64,000 nt of DNA from Zelonia costaricensis (lineage: Eukaryota; Euglenozoa; Kinetoplastea; Trypanosomatida; Trypanosomatidae). A program made the position numbers and the translations under genes. The notes below the pieces were generated by a model. The model searched no databases, was not told the origin of the DNA, and was given only the letters and a program-made list of their open reading frames with translations. This document shows, in pieces, positions 18,812 through 30,400 of this stretch (positions within the stretch are counted from its first letter, which is position 1; the number at the start of each line of letters is the position of its first letter). Location of the stretch: the NCBI GenBank assembly GCA_030849075.1, contig JASAOO010003548.1, positions 1 to 64,000 on the forward strand, in the 5' to 3' direction.

Positions 18812-19397
18812 AGGCGCAGCTATCGACCTCTCGATGAACAGGGACGCACGTGGCGGTTCAGTAGGGAGGCCTGCCGCTCCTCGCCTCTTTCGTGCGCGGC
18901 GCCCCCTTGTTCTCGCGTGAGTCTCTGTGACAACTCACTTGACACGAACATAGCTCTTTCCGGTTGTGCCCAGCTGTGACCTGCACCAGTCGAGGGCAAG
19001 AAAAGACGGCCGCGGCTTTGGCAGCCCCTCGCTTTGTGACTCTACGCCTCGCGGGATCACTTGTGCGGCGCATTTTTATTACTCGTCTTATCGCGAGGCA
19101 GACACGCTGCCTTTTGCGCTCGCGTGGTTGCCCAGGCGTGCCCTTGTGAAGAGCACCGGTGTGTTCTTCTGCCCTTGTCTCTTGTCTCTCCAACTACGTC
19201 TCTGGTAACCTCCTCCCCCTCCTCGGCCGCCCTCCCTGCTCTTCACGCTTGACACACATACGCACCCGCACCTCAGGAACTCGAGTTTCTTTTCTAAAAT
19301 TTGGTTCCGCCCCGATCCCCCCGAGCGGCTGACAGCGCCCTCCCCACTCCCCCCTCTGCCCTCTCTCCCTTTCTCCTCCCATCACAAGTGCGAGGAA
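18812..19397. other. Intergenic region
   Basis: This holds a 3' UTR and leader. A clear C/T-rich tract at about 19340-19380 precedes the acceptor-like ATCACAAG ending at 19388, ten bases before the PIG-A ATG. Confidence 0.5.
19387..19388 (+). promoter_or_regulatory. Likely spliced-leader acceptor AG for PIG-A
   Basis: The first AG after the pyrimidine tract at about 19340-19380 gives a very short 5' UTR before the ATG at 19398. Confidence 0.5.
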
Positions 19398-20762
19398 ATG
19401 GGGCAGCACCGCGTCGCGCTGGTCTCCGACTTTTTCTTTCCAGGCTTCGGCGGTGTCGAGGTGCACATATACAATGTCGCTCTCTGCCTCATGCGACGAG
19501 GGCACAAGGTAATCATCGTCACGCGCGCGTACGGGGACCGCGTGGGGATCCGCTACTACACCAACGGACTGAAGGTGTACTACCTGCCCATGGTTGCGGC
19601 GCAGCTGCCCCCAGGCGCTGTCACGCTGCCAACGTGGCTCGGCGCCTTTCCGATGCTGCGCACAACCTTCATCCGCGAACGCATCACCGTCGTTCACGGG
19701 CACCAGACAACGTCGAATCTCTGCCACGAGGCCATGTTTCACGCTGGCACGATGGGCATCAAGACGTGCTTCACCGATCACTCACTTTTCGGCTTCGCGG
19801 ACGCGGCGTCAATTAACATCAACAAGGTACTCGTGTGGAGTCTGCGCACGGTTGACCAGGTCATTTGTGTGAGCAACACCTCTCGCGAGAACACAGTCTT
19901 GCGCGCCCGCATCGCGCCACAGCGGGCCAGTGTCATTCCCAACGCCACAGATACCTCCGCCTTCACCCCGCCAGACGATCTCAAGTACAAGTCTTGGGCG
20001 TCCAAGATCGACAAGGATGGGCTGACGATTGTCGTCATCACGCGACTGGTGTACCGCAAAGGTGCAGACCTCTTCGTCGACGTGATTCCTGAAATCTGTC
20101 GTCGCCACCCTGGCATCAAGTGGGTCATCGGCGGCGACGGCCCGCGGCGCTCGCAGCTGGAGCAGATGATTGAGCGGCACAACCTCATGGACCGCGTGAA
20201 GATGCTTGGCGCGCTCAAGCACTCGGACGTGAAGAGCGTGCTGAATCAAGGACAGATCTTTCTGAACTGCAGTCTGACCGAGGCCTTTTGCATTGCCCTC
20301 ATCGAGGCCGCGTCGTGCGGTCTGCTGTGCGTGTCGACCAAAGTCGGTGGGGTGCCCGAGGTGCTCCCGCCGCCCATGCTGCTTCTCGCTGACCCAGACC
20401 CGTCTTCCATCATTGAGGCGCTGGAGAAAGCCGTCAGCGACGTGCCGCACCACTCACCGTGGACACTGCACGACAACTGCAAGCAGTTCTACAGCTGGGA
20501 CTGGGTGGCGGAGCGCACCGAGCGTGTTTACGACCGCATTATGGAGATGGCGCCGCTCTCTTTGTACGAGCGACTGATGAACTACGCGTCCGTCGGGCCG
20601 CTGTTTGGACTCGTGTGCTGGATGCTCTGCTCCCTGGATTGGATCCTGTATCGATTCATGGAGTACTGGATCCCTGTCGACACCATCGACATCGCCCCTG
20701 ACTTTCCCATGTCTTCGTACCTGCGCAACAAGGAGAAGATCATGAAAAACAGCCGGGAATAG
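19398..20762 (+). CDS. PIGA: GPI N-acetylglucosaminyltransferase catalytic subunit (PIG-A/GPI3)
   Basis: This 454-aa GT4-family glycosyltransferase transfers GlcNAc from UDP-GlcNAc to phosphatidylinositol, the first step of GPI-anchor synthesis on the cytosolic face of the ER. The N-terminal Rossmann half opens with VALVSDFFFPGFGGVEVHIY (about 6-25), typical of PIG-A. The second half holds the nucleotide-sugar site including the EX7E pair E295/E303 in LTEAFCIALIEAA. A hydrophobic segment near 400-425 is the C-terminal ER anchor seen in the family. Length matches yeast and human homologues. GPI anchors and GPI-like glycolipids dominate the trypanosomatid surface, including the PSA-type protein upstream in this window. 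Confidence 0.95.
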   Translation: MGQHRVALVSDFFFPGFGGVEVHIYNVALCLMRRGHKVIIVTRAYGDRVGIRYYTNGLKVYYLPMVAAQLPPGAVTLPTWLGAFPMLRTTFIRERITVVHGHQTTSNLCHEAMFHAGTMGIKTCFTDHSLFGFADAASININKVLVWSLRTVDQVICVSNTSRENTVLRARIAPQRASVIPNATDTSAFTPPDDLKYKSWASKIDKDGLTIVVITRLVYRKGADLFVDVIPEICRRHPGIKWVIGGDGPRRSQLEQMIERHNLMDRVKMLGALKHSDVKSVLNQGQIFLNCSLTEAFCIALIEAASCGLLCVSTKVGGVPEVLPPPMLLLADPDPSSIIEALEKAVSDVPHHSPWTLHDNCKQFYSWDWVAERTERVYDRIMEMAPLSLYERLMNYASVGPLFGLVCWMLCSLDWILYRFMEYWIPVDTIDIAPDFPMSSYLRNKEKIMKNSRE

Positions 20763-21639
20763 ATGGTCAGAGACGAGTGGCGTCGTTTCTGCTCTCCCCG
20801 ACGCAAACCTCGCTTCTGCAACTGCTGCTTCTCTGTGCATGTGCGGTACGCTTGCGTTTAGGGCTGCTGCGGTGACCACGCGGATGGAGGAGATCGATGT
20901 CGTGTGCCGGTGTGCGACCGCTCGATTCGGTCCGCTGCTCCCTGTTCTGCAACTCGCGCTCCGTGTTTTGTGACTTTGCCGCGTGCGCGATGCTGTGGCA
21001 GCCTTGCTCCTCCGCGCTTGTAATGCAGCCAAACCGGGAAGAAACACACAAGGTCGCTACGAGCCGCAGCCACCGTTTTTTTTTTCCCCGAAAGGGGAGC
21101 CACGATCGCCCGCCGCGATTGCTTCCCCCACGAGAGCCCCGATGTGCGCCGTCGGCCTTTGAAGGCACGGTCCGCGTGTGGTGTGCGCAGAGTCTGCCGC
21201 GTCAGTTTCATGTTACGCCATGCTCGTCGCGCAGCTTGAGCACTTTCAGCAGTCGCCGCAGAAAATGCTCTTAGCTCGACTCGCATGCCCTTCTCTCCAT
21301 TCAAAGCACAACATGCTACTTGTTTTTTCTGCACCTGCACACGATCCTCCCTCTTTCGCCTCTCTTCACGTGCCCTATCCTTCCCCCGACACACGCACCG
21401 CCAATCATCTTCGCTGCCAACACACACCTGTCATACACGCAGAACTTACGTTCCCTCGTACCTGCCTTTTCTTTCTCCTCCTTTTCCTCCCGCTCCCCAC
21501 TTCGGTTTCCACCTCACCTCTTTTTTCCTTTGCTCTTCCTAAATTCGCCTCTATCAGTGGCTACCCCCTCCTTTCTTCTTCTCTCCTCGCCCACAGAGAC
21601 GCTTCACACGCTAATTAAGGCGATCCTGCCGCAGGAGCC
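20763..21639. other. Intergenic region
   Basis: The second half (about 21285-21590) is strongly C/T-rich and ends in CCACAG at 21591-21596, the likely acceptor for the ThiI-type gene. Open frames over it are pyrimidine-tract artefacts. A T-run sits near 21077. Confidence 0.5.
21595..21596 (+). promoter_or_regulatory. Likely spliced-leader acceptor AG for the ThiI-type fusion gene
   Basis: The AG follows a tract of about 30 almost pure pyrimidines (21561-21592) and lies 44 nt before the ATG. Confidence 0.55.
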
Positions 21640-24027
21640 ATGTTGTCGAATAAGCCGGCGGAGAAGCTGCCGACGAACCCGCGCGAGTTCCCGGATGACC
21701 GGGTGCCCAACTTCATTTTGAAGGCCAAGAATGGCCACTTCCACTTCATGATGGTGGAGCCGGATGTATCCAAAAACTACCTTTGGTACATGTCGGAGCC
21801 GAAGCTCGTGACGGTGCCGGAGCTGGAGGCCGAGATGCGGGTCCCTGGCCGCCGGTGGTACGCCACGGATCGGCCCGGGTTCGAGCTGCAGAAGAGGAAC
21901 AACGCTGTTGCTATGGAGGGGGAGCCCTACGTGTGTCTGCACAACATCAAGCACAGCGAGCTTTACTGGTTCGGCAAGCGTCACGCGGAGCCGCCGGTCG
22001 AGAAGGTGACCCTGGTCGCGTCAGTGGGCGAGCTGTACCTGAAGAGTGCGATTCACCGCAAGCGACTCGTCCGCGTGCTCATGGACAACATGCGCCGGGT
22101 TTTGAAGAACCCTCAGGTGTTCCGCAACGGCGACACTCTCATCGAGGTGCGCAAGGAGGTGCCGTCCAAGGAGCAGCTGAAGCTGCTGGCACTGCTGCCC
22201 GGCATCGCGAAGATCTACGAGGGCACACTCGAGAAAGAGGACCGCAAGGGCGACCCGCGTGGTGAGTTCATCTGCGACGGTGCGCAGGGCATCCCCATCA
22301 CCCCAGAGCAGCGCGTGCTCGCCCTCATCAGCGGCGGCATCGACAGCCCGGTCGCGGCGTACCGCATGATGACACGTGGCTGCTTTGTCAGCGGTGTACA
22401 CTTCCTCAACAGCACCAACGACACCGCCTCCGTCGTCGAGAAGAATCGGCGCATCTGCGAGCGGCTCTCGAGCGTGCAAGGTCGCTTCGACATGCACTAC
22501 GTGGACATCAGCACGCTGCAGTCCCAGATTGTCGCGCACGTACCGAATCACAACCGCACCCTCATCTACAAGTGGTTCATGCTTTCGCTCGCGGCAGGCT
22601 TCGACGAGTCGTGCTTCATCGTGACGGGTGACTCGGCCGGGCAGGTGGCATCGCAGACGGTGCACAACATCAGCACCCTGTACCCCTCGATCCGCAAGGC
22701 CGTCGTTGCACCGCTCATCGGCGTCACCAAGAACTACATCATCGACGAGGCGCGCAGGATCAACACCTTTGACTACTCCATCCAAGAGGGCGCCGACTGC
22801 TGCCAGTACATGATGTGCAAGTCTGGCGCGAACCTGATGATGGGCCGCCGCACCCTTGAGGCGTGTGTGCGCCGCATCAAGCTGACGGAGCTGAAGGTGA
22901 TGAAGGAAATCTACCGCGATGGCAAGCTGTGCGAGTCGTCTGACTACACGTACTTCCCGCAGTCCGGTCTACGCGCAGCGGAGGAGGCCCCCTCTCCGTC
23001 CGGCATGGCGCAGGACGCAGCGAGCGAGGAGGACGTGCACGACGTCGTCTACTTCGACGCGGCGGCCGGCACCAAGGTGCCGGAGCAGGTGAAGCTGGCG
23101 ATGCTGCGTGCGCCGGAGGGTAACCCGAATAGCATGCACATGAGCGGCCGCGAGGCCCGCATGGCGGTGGAGAAGGTGCGCGGTCAGCTTGCCAAGGTGA
23201 TGCACGTGCCCGCAAATGACATTATCTTCACCGCCGGCGGGACGGAGTCGAACAACATCGCGCTGAACGGCTACCACGTCGTCCGCGATGCCTGGTCGCA
23301 CGCCTCGACGAGCGAGAACTCGAACATCCCTGCCGGGGCGACGGTCGTCAAGGTGGTCGATCTCGTGAACCACGAGACTGGTAGCGTGAACCGCGATCTG
23401 CGCCGTCCTCCGGGTGGCCGCCTTCACATTGACGCTAGTCAAGGCTTGCTCAAGATCGACTTCGCGTCGCTCGACCTCAGTGAGGTGGACTCGATCACCG
23501 TGACAGCGCACAAGATCAACGGCCCTGTTGGCGTCGGCGCCGTCTACTTGCGCGACTTGAGCTGCAACAGGCTGTACAGCGGAGGCTCGCAGGAGAAGGG
23601 CATCCGCCCTGGCACGGAGAACGTCCCGGCGATCGTCGGCTTCGGCGTGGCGCTGGGTCTCGACCGTAGCAACTCAATTCACAAGGAGATTGACGTCCTG
23701 GTGACGGAGGAACTGGCGAAAATGGGGTGCGAAATTAACCGCCGCGGCGAGACAAGCGGCTACATTGTGCACGCCACCCTGCCGGAGGGCTACAGCAACA
23801 CCGACGTCGTGTCGCGCCTTTCCACGAAGTACCACGTCGAGATCGGCACGGGCTCAGCGTGCAAGACAAACGAAGTGAATACGACGGTGTACGACACGCT
23901 GGGCAAGCCGGCCGCGCCCACCCGCTCCGTTCGCGTTAGCTGGGACTCGTTTGCCACAATGAGTGAGGCAGAGCGTGTCGTGAGCTCCATGAAGAACGTG
24001 CTGGACGAGATGAAGCTGAAGCGCTAA
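21640..24027 (+). CDS. thiI: ThiI-type tRNA 4-thiouridine synthetase fused to a NifS/IscS-like cysteine desulfurase
   Basis: The 795-aa protein joins two enzymes of one sulfur-relay pathway. After an N-terminal segment of about 120 residues comes a THUMP-like region (about 125-205). Next is a PP-loop ATP-pyrophosphatase with SGGIDS at 231-236, the ThiI signature GDSAGQVASQT, and the Cys pair 387-388 in EGADCCQYMM. From about 470 a PLP-dependent desulfurase domain follows: FDAAAGT, AGGTESNN, VNHETGS, HIDASQG, the PLP lysine K625 in TAHKINGPVGVGA, RPGTEN, and the catalytic loop cysteine C741 in GTGSACK. There is no rhodanese domain, unlike E. coli ThiI; sulfur may pass directly from C741. The desulfurase domain lacks about 30 residues between the TESNN and NHETG motifs, where IscS carries its PLP-stacking histidine. 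The expected role is s4U formation in tRNA. No mitochondrial presequence is obvious. Confidence 0.88.
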   Translation: MLSNKPAEKLPTNPREFPDDRVPNFILKAKNGHFHFMMVEPDVSKNYLWYMSEPKLVTVPELEAEMRVPGRRWYATDRPGFELQKRNNAVAMEGEPYVCLHNIKHSELYWFGKRHAEPPVEKVTLVASVGELYLKSAIHRKRLVRVLMDNMRRVLKNPQVFRNGDTLIEVRKEVPSKEQLKLLALLPGIAKIYEGTLEKEDRKGDPRGEFICDGAQGIPITPEQRVLALISGGIDSPVAAYRMMTRGCFVSGVHFLNSTNDTASVVEKNRRICERLSSVQGRFDMHYVDISTLQSQIVAHVPNHNRTLIYKWFMLSLAAGFDESCFIVTGDSAGQVASQTVHNISTLYPSIRKAVVAPLIGVTKNYIIDEARRINTFDYSIQEGADCCQYMMCKSGANLMMGRRTLEACVRRIKLTELKVMKEIYRDGKLCESSDYTYFPQSGLRAAEEAPSPSGMAQDAASEEDVHDVVYFDAAAGTKVPEQVKLAMLRAPEGNPNSMHMSGREARMAVEKVRGQLAKVMHVPANDIIFTAGGTESNNIALNGYHVVRDAWSHASTSENSNIPAGATVVKVVDLVNHETGSVNRDLRRPPGGRLHIDASQGLLKIDFASLDLSEVDSITVTAHKINGPVGVGAVYLRDLSCNRLYSGGSQEKGIRPGTENVPAIVGFGVALGLDRSNSIHKEIDVLVTEELAKMGCEINRRGETSGYIVHATLPEGYSNTDVVSRLSTKYHVEIGTGSACKTNEVNTTVYDTLGKPAAPTRSVRVSWDSFATMSEAERVVSSMKNVLDEMKLKR

Positions 24028-26380
24028 TCTACTCGCCATCGCCTGCTCTCTGTCCTTTTTTTTTTCTACATCGCGCTTGTTTTTGCCGTTAGGCGCGCAC
24101 ATCCGCACGCTTGTGCCGAGTCCGTTCTCCCCCTCTCAGTCGCTGCGCGGGGGGGGGGGGGCTCTGCGTTGGCAGTGTTGCGTATTTCTTTCAGACTGCG
24201 GTGTCGCGACAGGTCGTCCACGGCTTGCATTTCTTGCCTGGCGCGCACGGGAGGACGGTTTTGTTCCCTTGTTCTGACTTGCTGCTGTTGTGCTTCCCTT
24301 TCCTTGTGAGCTTTCTCTTTGCCTCTCTGTTCACCTCAAGCCGTTCTCTTTTTCCTTTCGGCTTCGTAGGAATGACTACTCTGCTGTGCGTGTGGGCGAC
24401 GCAACTGCAGCCGTGGCAGAATTCAAGAGGAGACGCGACGTGGTGAAAGGTCCTGCGAAATGTGCTGCTTTCGCCTGCGTCTGTCCCTCTCCACGTCTAG
24501 CATCGTTTCTGTCCTCAGTAAGCCGGGAGACTCGCCGTGTGTCCACGTTCACTCAGCGACGTAGCCTTACCTCTCCCCCTCCCCCGCTGTCTGCTAGCTT
24601 CCGAGAAAGCGGTTTCGCGCAGAGGCGTGTGTCGTGGTGCGAGCTGTGTGTGTGTCCGTGTGCGAATGTGATGTCCTCCTTGACCTCCCCGTCTCTTTTT
24701 GGCTGCTCCTCCCCTCCCTTCTTCCTCTCGGCGCGTCTGTCCTTCACTTTCCTCGCTTCTCCTCCTTTGAGTTAAATCACTTGAGTGGACCAGATCTCAA
24801 GCGACAGAGTCTCGGTGGGAGAGAGAACTGCATCGTACTTTCCGTTGGCGTTTGTCAAATGTGTTATGCTTGCGCGCCCAGGGTTCTGCTCTTCTTTTTT
24901 TTCTTGACGTTTCAGCTTTTCCCCCTTCACAGTGAGAGTCACGTGTAAGCGCGACCTTGGACCGACACACCTTTTTCCGTTCCTGGTTTGCCTTCCCCCC
25001 TGCTTTTGTGACGGCTGCTGGGAGGCTGGTCTGCAATCGCTCGCGCACGTCTCCGCTTTGTTGCTGACCTTCATCGGTTCTTTGGGTCTTTAGCAGCCGA
25101 ACCCCCTTTTCGGTCTTCCTCTCTTTGTGCTTGCACGCAACGTCAGACCTCCTCATTTCTGTGCCCGTTGTTTTTGGTTCTCGCCGTCTGCTTTTCGCTT
25201 TTGTTGGCTGAGACCATTTCGTCTCTTCCCACGGTGCCGATCAATGCTGCCTTGTCTCGCTTCTTCTTCTTTTCTTCTTGCGTTTACCCTGCGCCGAATT
25301 AGTGTTGCTTTTCTGTGGAGTAGGTGTGAAGCGACGAGGCGGTGCCCCTTCTGTGGGCTGCACCCTAGCCTTTCGCGCGCCTCCGTGCAGGAGCTGGTGC
25401 ACGTGGCCCGATGAACACGCTTGGGCGGCAGATACCGCCGCGTGTGTTGAGGTGTAGTGGGAGAGGCAACTGTCACAGCGGGGCTCTGTGTGGACGAGCT
25501 CAGATTGCGACACCTTCTTAAAGGGTGTCAACCTAGGATGAGAGAAATCGCTGCACACACGGCTTTCGACTACAGGCAGCAGGTCAAAGCAATACCCTCT
25601 CGTTTTGGTGACTCTTCTTGTCATCTTTCTTTTCTCGTGCTTGACCCTGGCGCAGCAGCTCTCTTGGCCCTGGCTTTCTTACACTCTTTCCCTTTCATGC
25701 GCTGTCAGGCTGAAAGTCACGACATGATCAGGTACTCATCGCAAACCCTGCACCGGGGAAACATGGTGTAACTGTACCGCGGTGTTTGCTGCTGTTCATG
25801 CCGAATCCCCCCTTTTCTTCTGCCAGCTCCGGTTTCAGCTGTGCCCTTTCACTTTCTTTTCCTCCCGTGCGCTCCCGACTGTGTTTTTATTTTGAGTGTG
25901 TTTGCTGTTGCGCAACTGCCGCGTGCTTTGCACTGTAGTGCAGAGAGAAAAAAAAACGCTCACGGAAAGCAATGAAAATGCAAAACTAACGCCACGAGCG
26001 AGCTCTCGCGCGTCTTCGAAAGCGGCAGAGAAGGATATCGGTGGAATCGATTCCACCCTTTTTCGGGGCTGCGCGCCTTTTGTGTCAACAGGGTGACGTC
26101 ATTCGGTGCGTCTCTGCCAGCAGATTCCCACTGACTGCTTCTGTGCACGCCGAAGTCAGCCCCCCCCCCTCCGTCCGCCAAACAGCGACGCCTGTGTGTG
26201 AAACACGCCGCACGCTTCCCCCACATCACTCTTTCGCTACCTCTTACACAATCCATCGTATTCTTGCAGGTCTTTGTGGGGTTACACAAGGGGCAGAAAT
26301 CCGCACAGAAGCGCTTTCACTCGAGCACAGGAGAAGAAAAACTCACCGTGAGGAGACGTCGATGACTGCGCGGTGGTGAC
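24028..26380. other. Long intergenic region (2.35 kb)
   Basis: No frame with coding character is seen on either strand. There are many T-rich and C/T tracts (for example 24290-24370, 24660-24775, 25080-25300), a G-run near 24150 and a C-run near 26160. A good acceptor, TTCTTGCAG at 26261-26269, lies about 110 nt before the 120-aa gene. It may hold long UTRs or undetected non-coding RNA. Confidence 0.5.
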
Positions 26381-26743
26381 ATGCGGCAGATATCGTTTCG
26401 TGCCATCGAGGAGCTATGTGCACAACTCCTTCAGGCGAAGCACGACGCCGCGCGCGTAAACAAGCTCATCGCCGACGGGATCCGACAGCGCCTCGTGGAC
26501 AAGGACACCTTACCCCTCATTGTTCAGAAAACAGCGGTGACTCGTGGGGAATGGTGCCTGGCCCTGCAGGTGCTGCGGTGCCCGCACCTCGACACCCACC
26601 GCGTGGGCCGCGATGACAGTATTTGGTCCATTGTTGATAAAGGCGTCCCCAACGACGCGGTCAGCAAGGCCGCCGCGCACAAGGCTCTGCAGGCGCTCTA
26701 TGGCTCCCGGCGTGGAGCGACGTCGCGGTCCCCCGTTGAGTAA
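26381..26743 (+). CDS. Conserved-looking small hypothetical protein
   Basis: This 120-aa, mainly helical, basic protein has no recognised domain. Its reading frame has regular codon use with G/C-rich third positions. The sequence looks globular (RAIEELCAQLLQAKHDAARV near the N-terminus; EWCLALQVLRC in the middle). A paired-helix organisation resembling one or two PPR/HEAT-like units is possible but not demonstrable. It sits between the ThiI fusion and DNA polymerase delta with a splice acceptor at 26268-26269 upstream. A five-codon upstream frame (26361-26378) ends just before the start. Confidence 0.6.
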   Translation: MRQISFRAIEELCAQLLQAKHDAARVNKLIADGIRQRLVDKDTLPLIVQKTAVTRGEWCLALQVLRCPHLDTHRVGRDDSIWSIVDKGVPNDAVSKAAAHKALQALYGSRRGATSRSPVE

Positions 26744-27458
26744 GCCAGGGTTAGGGCCTGTCGCGTGTTCGAACGAGACTGCTGCTTTGCACCAAACAAA
26801 CATCTCTCTATGCTGCGAGACGCTGCTACACGTCACCGTGTGACTTTGGCCGAGAAGCGAACAAGGAAGCCAGACATGGCTCGATAATGGCCGCATATCG
26901 TCGTGGTCAAAACGCGCTATGGCGTGCTCGCCGCGGAACGAGCTTCTCTCTGCTTCTGCCGGGTCTCGCGTCTGGCTAGGGCGCTCCTTCACTTCTGCCG
27001 CGCTGGTTCCTATTTCACCCCTCTTTGCACACGGAAATCAAAATGCACACGCACACGCACATACGCAACACGCAGATACACGCATAGAGCAAACCCAACA
27101 GACACTGTCATCTTATCTGCTTTATCTCACACATCGCCTTTTGTCCCGCCCCGCTCCTGTCTCCTCCTTTTTTGCCTGACCTAAGCGGCGCCGCATTTTC
27201 TTCGTGGTGTTCTTTTTTTGTTCTTCCTGGATACTTGCGGTCCTGACAGCGTCTCACCTATTCCATTTCAGCTGCAGGAGCGAGCCCCTCTGGTGTGCTG
27301 CCAGTGCTCCTCTCTGTCCTCTACCAGAACATACACTTGAAGAGCATACATTCGAGGTTTCCCTTAAACACCTCCCCCCCACACACACCCATACACACAG
27401 AGAACCGTTGACGGTATAGAAACGAAAACAGAGCCCACTGAGAACGAGCCGGCTCACC
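26744..27458. other. Intergenic region
   Basis: This holds a 3' UTR and leader. CA-rich simple stretches occur near 27045-27085 and 27380-27400. Pyrimidine tracts lie at about 27155-27180 and 27205-27235, with an acceptor-like TTCCATTTCAG ending at 27271, and later AGs nearer the ATG are also possible. No gene is seen. Confidence 0.5.
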
Positions 27459-30400
27459 ATGTCGTCGGTCGTGCAGTCGCCGTGGCGGTCCATCACACGG
27501 GCCCCCGTGCCAGTGTCCTATCTGCACAAGGACCTTTGCTTTCAACTACTCGACTGCTGTCAGACCAAGGGAAATGCGCACGAGGCGGTTTCACGAGTGC
27601 GGCACACCGAGGTGCCGGTGGTACGCCTGTACGGTGTCACGGCGGAGGGCTTCAGCGTGCTCGTCCACTGCTACAACTACGAGCCGTACCTCTGGATTGA
27701 GGCGCCGGGCAACTGGCTGCCAGTCCACTCGCAAGCCTTCATGCGCGAGCTGAACAACCAACTGAGTAACCAAACACGCCTGCAGGACACGGTGGTTCGC
27801 ATCGAGGCCCACCAGCGCCGCAGTCTCATGTTTTACAAGGGTGGCCAGCTGGTGCCGCATCTCAAGATCGTCGTGCAGCTGCCGCAGCACATTCCCAAGC
27901 TGCGCAGCCTGCTCTCCGACCGCGGCGTGTCGTGCCCAGGCGCGTGGGACGGCGTGCGCATCTTTCCGACCTTCGAGTCGAACGTCATCTTCCCCTTGCG
28001 CTTTCTCGTCGACAACGACATCGGCGGGAGCAACTGGCTGACACTGGGGTATGGCAAGTTTCTCACCTGCCCGGCCAAGACGTCGGCTTGCCAGATCGAG
28101 GTGGCCTGTTCGCACGAGGACGTGCTGAACCACGAGCCCCTGGGCAGCTACCTGTCCATTGCGCCCTTCCGCATTCTCTCCATCGATATCGAGTGCCAGG
28201 GCCGCAAGGGACTCTTCCCGGAGCCGGAGCACGACCCGGTGATCCAGATCGCCAACCACTGCGTTGAGTACGGGCGGGAGTCGGAGCCGCTGACCAAGAC
28301 GATTTTTACCCTCAAGAGCTGCGCCCCCATCGCCGGCGCGCAGGTCTTCTCGTACGAGACAGAGGCCGAGATGCTCCTGGCGTGGGCGACCTTCTTGAAG
28401 GCCCTTGACCCGGACATCCTCACCGGCTACAACATCTGCAACTTCGACTTTCCGTACCTGCTGAACCGCGCCATCACCCTGAAGGCGAGCGACGCGTTCC
28501 ACTACTGGGGGCGCCAAATCCACGAGCGCACCGTTGCGCGGGACAAGAAGTTTCAGTCCAAGCAGATGGGCAACCGCGAGTACACGGAGCTGACCCTCGA
28601 GGGTCGCATCATCATGGACGCAATGGTGGTGATTCAGCGCGACTACAAGCTCCGCTCCTACTCCCTCAACTCCGTCTCGCAGAACTTCCTGGGTGAGCAG
28701 AAGGAGGACGTGCACCACTCGATCATCTCCGACTTGCAGCACGGCGATGAGGAGACGCGGCGCCGCCTCGCCGTGTACTGCCTCAAGGATGCCTACCTGC
28801 CGGTCAAGCTGCTTGACCGGCTCATGTGCATCGTCAACAACGTTGAGATGGCACGTGTGACCGGAGTGCCGGTCGGCTGGCTGCTCGAGCGCGGTCAGCA
28901 GATCAAGGTCTTTTCGATGCTCCTGCGCAAGGCACAGAAGAAGAAGCTCGTTGTGCCAACCGTCGAGTACAGCGGCGGCGGCGACCGCGGCTACGAGGGT
29001 GCCACGGTGATTGACCCCATCAAGGGCTTCTACAACTGCCCTGTCGCCACTCTCGACTTTGCCTCGCTGTACCCGTCCATCATCATCGCCCACAACTTGT
29101 GTTACTCAACACTCGTGCGACCGGCAGATGCGCGGCTCTACCCCGAGGACTCGCTCGACCGCTCCCCGACGTCGGATGTCTTTGTCAAAAAGGACGTCTT
29201 CCCTGGCATCCTGCCCGAGGTGCTGCAGGACCTGCTCGCCGCCCGCAAGCACGCGCGGACCATGATGAAAGACGTACCGATGCACTCCCTCGAGTACAAG
29301 GTGCTGAACGGGCGCCAGCTCGCCCTGAAGGTGAGCGCGAACTCCGTCTACGGCTTCACGGGGGCGCAGGTGGGAAAACTGCCGTGCCTCGAGATCAGCG
29401 CGTCCGTCACGGCGTACGGCCGGCAGATGATCGACAAGACGAAGAAGCTTGTCGAGGAGCTCTACCCCGGCGCGTGCGTCCTGTATGGTGACACGGACTC
29501 TGTCATGGTGAGGTGTGTCACTGACGAGACGGCGAGTGACAAGGAGCGGCTGCAGGCGGCCATGGACTTCGGCATCGAGGCTGCCGATCGCGTGTCCAGC
29601 CACTTCCTCAAGCCGATCAAGCTCGAGTTTGAAAAGGTGTACTTCCCGTACCTGCTCATGAACAAGAAGCGGTACGCCGGGCTGCTCTGGACAAACACGG
29701 AGCGGTTCGACAAGCTGGACGCCAAAGGTATCGAGACGGTGCGTCGCGACAACTGTCCTCTCGTGGCCCGCATGGTGTCCGGCGTACTCAACCGCATCCT
29801 TATTCACCGCTCCGTGGAGAGTGCCGTCGAGTTTGTGAAGGGCACCATCAGCGACCTGCTGCTCAACCGGTTGGACATCTCGAACCTGGTCATCACGAAG
29901 GCCTTCTCCAAGGCCGAGGACGAGTACGCCGGCGCGCAGGCGCACATCGCCCTCGTCGAGCGCATGCGTCAGCGCGACCCTGCCTCAGCGCCGACGATCG
30001 GCGACCGTGTTGCGTACGTCATCATTAAAGCCGCAAAAGGGGCCAAGGCATACGAGCGCAGCGAGGACCCGATCTACGTGCTGGACAACAACATTCCCAT
30101 CGACACCCAGTACTACCTCGAGCACCAGCTTGCCCCGCCGATCATGCGCGTCTTCGAAGGTGTGCTGGACGACCCCTCGGTGCTCATCAAGGGCGACCAC
30201 ACCCGCCACATTGCCATCTCGGCTCCCAGCAAGAACGCCGGTGGCCTCATGAAGTTTGTCAAGATCCAGCTGCAGTGCATCTCCTGCCGCGCCGTCATCA
30301 AGGAGGGCGCCCTGTGTGACAACTGCCAGGACAAGGCGCCAGAGGTGTACGGCAAGATTGTGGCGAAGCGCAATCACTACGAGGCCATCTACTCGCAGGT

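Noticed and set aside
27591..29093. 500-codon frame antisense to DNA polymerase delta
   Set aside because: Mirror of a GC-rich coding sequence; the sense strand encodes a complete, motif-rich polymerase.
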